Assembly: GCA_965247245.1 (NCBI GenBank)
Contig: CBDFGV010000003.1
Span: 3,596,001 to 3,660,000 of the forward strand
Length of the DNA stretch: 64,000 bases
Direction: 5' to 3'
Origin: Tectiglobus sp965247245
GTDB taxonomy: Bacteria > Pseudomonadota > Alphaproteobacteria > Rhizobiales > Hyphomicrobiaceae
Positions within the stretch are counted from its first letter, which is position 1. Each line of letters begins with the position of its first letter. Position numbers and translations under genes: made by a program. Of this stretch, positions 59,179 to 64,000 are shown piece after piece. The notes below the pieces were generated by a model. It saw only the letters and a program-made list of their open reading frames with translations. It was not told where the DNA came from and did no database searches.

Positions 59179-60486
59179 ATGTCTGACAACAGCCAGCGTC
59201 CATCCGCGAAGGCTTTCGAGCGCAAGCCATTGCCAAAGCGTTTCTGCAACCTCGATCGCTTGCTCCACGCCCTTGAAGCCCGCAACCTGGACGGCATCGT
59301 GGTGACCTCACCGCAGAACGTCTTCTATCTGACCGGGTTCAATACGATTGCCCACAAAGCTGACGAACCACGCGTGTTCGCTGTCTTGCTTTCACGTCAT
59401 GCACCCGATCATCCAATCCTTGTTGTTGGCGATTATTACCTCGCATCGTTTCTGCGCCAGGAAACGTGGGTTGAGGACATCCGGCCGTTTCGCGCTGTGA
59501 TGATGCCACTCGATATCGAAGCGGACCGATCAGACATCGACCGTTTCATCCCACCAAGCGCACTTGGCACACCCTGGATCGAGAACGCGCGCAAGCAGTA
59601 CACTTTCGATATGGGCTCAGCACTGAATGGTGCACTCAAGGATCTCAAACTGATTGGAAAGAACGTCGGTTTTGATGAACCAGCCTTCGCCATGCGCGCC
59701 GGTCTGAGCGACGTAAGCGTGTCGGATGCCTACGACCCACTGATGTTCGCTCGATCAATCAAGACACCGACAGAGCTCGAATTGTTGCGCCGCTCCTCTA
59801 GGTTGAACGAAGCCGCCATTCACAAGACCATTCGATCCTGGGACAAAGGGGCGACATGGCGCGACCTCAACATTGCCTATGCCACCGCCGTTGCCGAACT
59901 CGGAGGCTTCGTCCGCGATCCTGGCGGCATGGTCTGGGGACACCCGCGTGGCACAGAACAGACCATCATGCTCTCTACCGGTTTTGAGGATACCGAAGTA
60001 GAGGCTGGCACACATGTCATGTTCGATTGTCACGGCACAATCGATCTCTACTGCTGGGATGGCGGCAAGAGCTGGGTCGTGGATGGTGAACCCGCCAACG
60101 GCGATGCCAAGAAATGGGCTGCCGCTACGTCGGCCGTCTGGGAAACGTTACTCAACGCGATGAAGCCCGGAGCTAAGATCAAGGACCTCCAGGCCGCCGC
60201 GCGCGACACCTATCGCAAAGCCGGCGTGCCCGATCCCGATCGGGCCGTCATCTTCTTCCATGGTCTCGGCCTCTCTCACATGGAACTGGAACTCCTGACG
60301 GCAACGGGAGAAAGACCAGGCGGCAACTGGACGCTCGAAGAAGGAATGGTTGCGCCCATCCACCTGCTTTACCCGGGGAGCGAACATGATCGCTCGTGGT
60401 GCGAGGAAGTTGTTGAGATCCGTGCGGACGGTGGTAAACCCATGTTCTCATGGGGTCCGGACCCGTTGGTTGGTCAGGCTGCCTAG
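59179..60486 (+). CDS. M24 (creatinase/aminopeptidase P) family protein, altered metal site
   Basis: A 435-aa protein. Creatinase-type N-terminal domain (DGIVVTSPQNVFYLTGF) and a pita-bread catalytic domain: Asp283 and Asp294 (MFDCHGTIDLYCWDGG), His361 (FFHGLGLSHME) and a late Glu (WCEEVVEI). The block normally reading T-I-E-P is PIHLLYP, so one metal-binding Glu is replaced by His395. It may bind metal differently or, as in creatinase, work without one. Substrate could be a dipeptide or a C-N bond of a small molecule. DMT transporter gene follows, same direction. Confidence 0.85.
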   Translation: MSDNSQRPSAKAFERKPLPKRFCNLDRLLHALEARNLDGIVVTSPQNVFYLTGFNTIAHKADEPRVFAVLLSRHAPDHPILVVGDYYLASFLRQETWVEDIRPFRAVMMPLDIEADRSDIDRFIPPSALGTPWIENARKQYTFDMGSALNGALKDLKLIGKNVGFDEPAFAMRAGLSDVSVSDAYDPLMFARSIKTPTELELLRRSSRLNEAAIHKTIRSWDKGATWRDLNIAYATAVAELGGFVRDPGGMVWGHPRGTEQTIMLSTGFEDTEVEAGTHVMFDCHGTIDLYCWDGGKSWVVDGEPANGDAKKWAAATSAVWETLLNAMKPGAKIKDLQAAARDTYRKAGVPDPDRAVIFFHGLGLSHMELELLTATGERPGGNWTLEEGMVAPIHLLYPGSEHDRSWCEEVVEIRADGGKPMFSWGPDPLVGQAA

Positions 60487-60573
60487 TCAAAGGGCGGTCG
60501 AACAAAGTTCGAAACAACAAAACCAATTCTTACGCGCGCGCCTTCGGCTCGTCGTCGTCAACAAGGGTGCTCT

Positions 60574-61440
60574 GTGCCATCACATCAACCAAACTTAGGC
60601 ATCCTTTACCTGCTGATCTCCATCGGCCTCATATCGCTGGTCGATACCGTCAGCAAATTCTACACCAAAGAACTCCATGCCGTGATGCTGGTCTGGGGCT
60701 ACTTCATTGCCATGGCGTTGTTCGTCAATGGCTACTTTGTGATGCGCGGCAGGTTCGATCTCATTAAGTGCAATCGACCAATGCTGCAGATCGCACGCCC
60801 CGGCTTCTTGGCCGGTTCAATTGCCTGCCTGTTTGTCAGCCTGACCTACCTGCCGATTGCGGAAGCGACCGCGATTGGTTTCACTGCCCCGCTCTTCATC
60901 ATAGCTCTATCAGTGCCATTGCTCGGCGAAAGAGTCGGCTGGCACCGCTGGCTAGCCGTTGCCCTTGGCTTGATGGGTGTGCTCATCATTGTTCGACCAG
61001 GCGGCTCTGTCTGGCACTGGTCAGCAGCCATGGCACTGCTAGGTGCCCTATCGTTTGCCTTCTTCCAACTCGTCACAAGGCGCCTTGCAGATCAGGATCG
61101 TCATGAAACAACTCTGATCTACACAAGCCTGGGTGGCATCGCCTGGACCAGCTTGCTCGTCTCATTTTTCTGGACCTCACCAACGCAGACACACATGGTG
61201 ATGTTTCTCATCATTGGTGCGATGGGGGCCGGCGCGCATTTCTTCATGCTGCAAGCATTCGCGCGAGCTGAAGCCTCACTGCTGGCGCCATTCAATTATA
61301 GCAAACTGATCTGGGTAACGATTCTGGGCTACATCGTATTCGGCGATCTCCCCGGCATCGACACGCTCATCGGCAGCACGATAATCGCGGCTGCAGGTCT
61401 TTACGTGCTGTATCGAGAGAACCGAATAAAGACCTCATAG
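60574..61440 (+). CDS. EamA-family (DMT) exporter
   Basis: A 288-aa membrane protein with ten helices, read from GTG 60574 after AAGGGTG. Two EamA repeats: LGILYLLISIGLISLVDTVSKFYTKEL to VLIIVRPGG, and HWSAAMALLGALSFAFFQLVTRRL to LIGSTIIAAAGLYVLYRE. SLTYLPIAEATAIGFTAPLF is nearly the same block as in the exporter at 28055, so the two are paralogues. Substrate unknown; likely linked to the adjacent M24 gene. Confidence 0.88.
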   Translation: MPSHQPNLGILYLLISIGLISLVDTVSKFYTKELHAVMLVWGYFIAMALFVNGYFVMRGRFDLIKCNRPMLQIARPGFLAGSIACLFVSLTYLPIAEATAIGFTAPLFIIALSVPLLGERVGWHRWLAVALGLMGVLIIVRPGGSVWHWSAAMALLGALSFAFFQLVTRRLADQDRHETTLIYTSLGGIAWTSLLVSFFWTSPTQTHMVMFLIIGAMGAGAHFFMLQAFARAEASLLAPFNYSKLIWVTILGYIVFGDLPGIDTLIGSTIIAAAGLYVLYRENRIKTS

Positions 61441-61653
61441 CAACCTTGAAGTTGCGCAAGTGCAGCGCGCCGACACCAATCACTAGCCGCTCGCTCTCCA
61501 TCATCAATATGATGGTTTCCATCTACATGGCGATGGCGCTATTCATCAGTTGATTAATCATAACCCGCGCTGCTGTTGTGTTGCGAGAGATCCGGCAGCC
61601 TAAGGCAGGCGCTAAACGCCGGAAGGATTTGCGACAGAAAACCGGAGAACCCG

Positions 61654-63006
61654 ATGCGCCAAGTTCATTTTGTAGCCTTTCTCCAGGCCCAGAACTGCAC
61701 CACCCTACCGGCGGCTTGGCGCCACCCCGACGCACGCACGGATACATATTCGCCAGCCTACTATCAGCATATTGCGCGGGTGCTGGAGGAAGGCAAATTC
61801 GATGTCGGTTTCTTTGATGATCGCCTGGCCATGCCCGATATGTACGGCGGTGACCACGCCCATACCGTCGAAAATGGCATTCGCTGTGTTAAGCTCGATG
61901 CAACAACATGTTTGATGACCATGGCCGCTGCCACGAAGCATCTCGGTCTCGGCGCGACCTACTCGACAACCTATTATGATCCCTTCCACGTCGCGCGTGT
62001 GTTTCAGACGATCGACCTGATGACTGAGGGCCGCGCAGCGTGGAACTGTGTCACGTCAGTCAACGACAACGAAGCACGCAACATGGGTCGAGGCGATGAA
62101 GCCATGGAACATGACATGCGCTACGACCGCGCCGACGAGTTCATGGAAATCGTGCTCGGACATTGGGACAGTTGGGATGATGACGCCATAGTCGTCGACA
62201 AAGTCAATAATCTCTATGCCCACCCAGACAAGGTACGCCGCATCGATTATCAGGGTGAGTTTCTGGCATCCCGCGGCCCCTTCACCGTTCCACGTTCCCC
62301 CCAAGGCCACCCGGTGGTCATGCAGGCCGGTATGAGCGGCCGTGGCCAACGCTTCGCTGCGCGATGGGGTGAGTTGCTATTCGTTGCCTATCGCGATCTC
62401 GAAGTCGGAAAGCAGGCCTACAAGCGTCAGAAAGAAGCCGCTGCTGCCAACGGCCGTGACCCCGACAGCATGAAGATTGCGTCGCTATTCTACCCGGTTG
62501 TGGCCGAAACACGAGCTGAGGCGGAAGACAAGAAAGCAGCCTACGACAAGCTCCCCAATGAGATGGATCAGCTATCACTGCTTTCCGAGGCTCTGAACTT
62601 CGACTTTGCCTCAAAGGGTTTGGACGAGGCCTTCACGGACGACGAAATCAACTCGATCAATGGTATGCAGTCAATGCGCGACCGCGTCGTCCAGGCCGGT
62701 TACAAGAACCCGACGGTTCGCGATTTCATGCGGGTAACCGGACGTGGACTGCTGCACGAAGCCTGGGTTGGCAGTCCGAAGGACATTGCCGATCGCATCG
62801 AAGAGTGGTGGTCAGCCCCAGCCTGCGATGGCTTCGTCGTCGGCCCGACACACCAGCCCGGTTGCTTTGAAGACTTCGTGAAGTTTGTCGTGCCTGAGCT
62901 TCAGAAACGCGGCATCTATCGTAAGGATTATACAGGTCCAACATTGCGCGATCATCTGGGTCTCAAGCGTCCGGAGATCGGTGCACTGCGACAGGCAGCC
63001 GAATAA
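61654..63006 (+). CDS. NtaA/DmoA-like FMN-dependent monooxygenase
   Basis: A 450-aa luciferase-like protein from ATG 61654, with GGAG upstream; the frame opens at 61576. Long version typical of nitrilotriacetate/dimethylsulfide-type monooxygenases: FDVGFFDDRLAMPDMYGG, HLGLGATYSTTYYDPFHVARVFQTIDLMTEGRAAWNCVTS, MQAGMSGRGQRFAARWGELLFV. Works with a flavin reductase not seen here to oxidise an amine, sulfide or similar. Preceded by the DMT exporter gene in the same direction. Confidence 0.92.
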   Translation: MRQVHFVAFLQAQNCTTLPAAWRHPDARTDTYSPAYYQHIARVLEEGKFDVGFFDDRLAMPDMYGGDHAHTVENGIRCVKLDATTCLMTMAAATKHLGLGATYSTTYYDPFHVARVFQTIDLMTEGRAAWNCVTSVNDNEARNMGRGDEAMEHDMRYDRADEFMEIVLGHWDSWDDDAIVVDKVNNLYAHPDKVRRIDYQGEFLASRGPFTVPRSPQGHPVVMQAGMSGRGQRFAARWGELLFVAYRDLEVGKQAYKRQKEAAAANGRDPDSMKIASLFYPVVAETRAEAEDKKAAYDKLPNEMDQLSLLSEALNFDFASKGLDEAFTDDEINSINGMQSMRDRVVQAGYKNPTVRDFMRVTGRGLLHEAWVGSPKDIADRIEEWWSAPACDGFVVGPTHQPGCFEDFVKFVVPELQKRGIYRKDYTGPTLRDHLGLKRPEIGALRQAAE

Positions 63007-63162
63007 GCGTTAGCGCATCAACAATTTTTGTCACGATTCCTAGGCGCCAGAACAAACGAGACGTCGCGACCTGTTGATTTGAACCGCAGGTGGTGCGAGG
63101 GTCCGCGTGGAAATTGCCATCACGCGCAATCAATTCGGAAACCGCAGGTCGCATCCAATTCA

Positions 63163-63696
63163 ATGTCTGAGACATCAGAAGCTCCAGGCTCAAGTGGCTT
63201 TGCCGTCGGCTATGCCAAGGACAAAGGCAGCTTTCGCGTCTATGTTTGCCTGGTCGTCGCCGTCATCTGCTTGGTTGGCTGGTTCTTACGCGGCAGTGAG
63301 ATCCTGCTAGCCCTTGCAGTCTTCTTTGGCGGCACCGGATACTATTTTTATCCACTCATTGAAACCGATAAGGCTCGTCTCGGCGCGGGAGAGCACGGTA
63401 TTTTTATCGAGGGGTTCGGTGTCATCCCCTGGCGCTCCATCGAAAACATCGAGCTGAGCACTTACGCCGTGCGCACCATCGAAGTGAACGAGCTTACCCT
63501 CAGGCTAGCAAAGTCATTACCAAATGCGCTGATCGCCGACTGGCGATCTCTGCCCTATCATCGCCTCCTGATGAAGCTTCCCTGGAGCATGACTCGCGAC
63601 AACACCGTTCGTGTTAATCTTGAGCCGTTTGCCGGCCGACCCGATGACATTACCGCCGCACTAAAGCGCTGCCGCCGCTATTTCGGAGGCCATTAA
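63163..63696 (+). CDS. Membrane protein with bacterial PH-like domain
   Basis: A 177-aa protein from ATG 63163. Two close transmembrane helices (VYVCLVVAVICLVGWFL and ILLALAVFFGGTGYYFYPLI) precede a small soluble domain with GEHGIFIEGFGVIPWRSIENIELST, the bacterial PH-like domain pattern, and a basic C-terminus. Similar genes occur just upstream of folD in related alphaproteobacteria. Role unknown. Confidence 0.75.
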   Translation: MSETSEAPGSSGFAVGYAKDKGSFRVYVCLVVAVICLVGWFLRGSEILLALAVFFGGTGYYFYPLIETDKARLGAGEHGIFIEGFGVIPWRSIENIELSTYAVRTIEVNELTLRLAKSLPNALIADWRSLPYHRLLMKLPWSMTRDNTVRVNLEPFAGRPDDITAALKRCRRYFGGH

Positions 63697-63875
63697 GCCA
63701 GGATTTGCTCATCAGTAGGCACCGGGCTCACCGGCCGGCCCTGGCAAGGCTCTTGGCGCCTCTGTCGCGACGCTTCCAACCAATGTCGCAATCGGCTAAG
63801 CCATAGCTTGAATTATTGGCAAATCACAGTCATTCACCGCACGACCACACTGACCGGTAAGCTTTGAGGAAACAG

Positions 63876-64000
63876 ATGTCATCCGCACAGATCATTGATG
63901 GTAAGGAATTTGCGCTCAACCTGCGTGCCCGCATTGGTGCTGAGACGGGTAAGCTCAAGCAGGATCATGGTGTGACACCCGGCCTTGCCGTTGTGCTGGT
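63876..64000 (+). CDS. folD: Methylenetetrahydrofolate dehydrogenase/cyclohydrolase (3' cut by window)
   Basis: The first 41 codons of an open frame running off the window end. It begins MSSAQIIDGKEFALNLRARI and continues to GVTPGLAVVLV, which is the conserved entry of FolD. GAGGAAA precedes the ATG. FolD interconverts 5,10-methylene-THF and 10-formyl-THF for purine and formate metabolism. The catalytic Lys region lies beyond the window. Confidence 0.9.
   Translation, partial: MSSAQIIDGKEFALNLRARIGAETGKLKQDHGVTPGLAVVL

Noticed and set aside
1..64000. tRNA, rRNA, CRISPR, transposase, prophage
   Set aside because: Looked for T-loop GGTTCGAATCC-like sequence, repeat-spacer arrays and known transposase motifs; none seen by eye.

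Overview
The window is a gene-dense chromosomal stretch that looks alphaproteobacterial, probably Hyphomicrobiales-like. This rests on familiar gene neighbourhoods and protein types seen here: accA-xerD-secreted protein-small membrane ORF next to divergent aroK-aroB-CorC/HlyC; an integral membrane PH-like gene just before folD; a DUF1127 gene beside a LysR gene; a BetC-type choline sulfatase; CHASE2 cyclase and several EAL/GGDEF proteins. I see no rRNA, tRNA, CRISPR array, transposase or phage structural gene. The species cannot be named from the sequence alone.

Layout. 1-0.39 kb: end of a GntR/FCD regulator. 0.5-11.3 kb: mostly envelope and signalling genes (TPR protein, DUF3179 protein, pentapeptide-repeat protein, CSS-EAL phosphodiesterase, outer-membrane beta-barrel, a VOC-membrane-coiled-coil fusion, GNAT, HAD dehalogenase). 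11.4-14.6 kb: arfB, a DUF6428 gene behind an ArsR-like operator, a YafK-like L,D-transpeptidase, a TauE/SafE exporter. 14.6-22.4 kb: the housekeeping block accA, xerD, 664-aa secreted protein, 48-aa membrane protein <-> aroK, aroB, CorC/HlyC. 22.4-34.3 kb: mixed metabolism and signalling (luciferase-like monooxygenase, GGDEF-EAL protein, YrhK protein, lipase, DMT exporter, NTF2-like protein, histidine phosphatase, betC, queuosine-precursor transporter, zinc alcohol dehydrogenase, cupin).

34.3-43.8 kb is the most accessory-looking part: two HTH regulators, a PAS_5-like and a GNAT-like orphan, a palindromic intergenic repeat, a lone low-G+C coiled-coil membrane protein, a G+C-rich aldolase/2-hydroxyacid dehydrogenase pair, and a 720-aa trypsin-like protease whose catalytic domain is split by a beta-propeller-like insert. 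This protease is the most unusual object I found. 43.8-64 kb: AsnC regulator, DUF6356, tyrosine phosphatase, DUF1127/LysR pair, SDR plus glutamine amidotransferase, a four-gene minus-strand run (metallophosphoesterase, two fumarylacetoacetate-hydrolase-family enzymes, cytochrome P450), CHASE2 adenylate cyclase, DJ-1/PfpI and PPOX proteins, GFA protein, beta-hydroxyacid dehydrogenase, quinone oxidoreductase, an M24-family hydrolase, a second DMT exporter, an NtaA/DmoA-like monooxygenase, and the start of folD.

Taken together the cell seems to be a versatile chemoheterotroph with much second-messenger signalling (three cyclic-nucleotide proteins here) and many enzymes for xenobiotic or natural-product breakdown. 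All functional calls come from reading motifs by eye; no database search was run.
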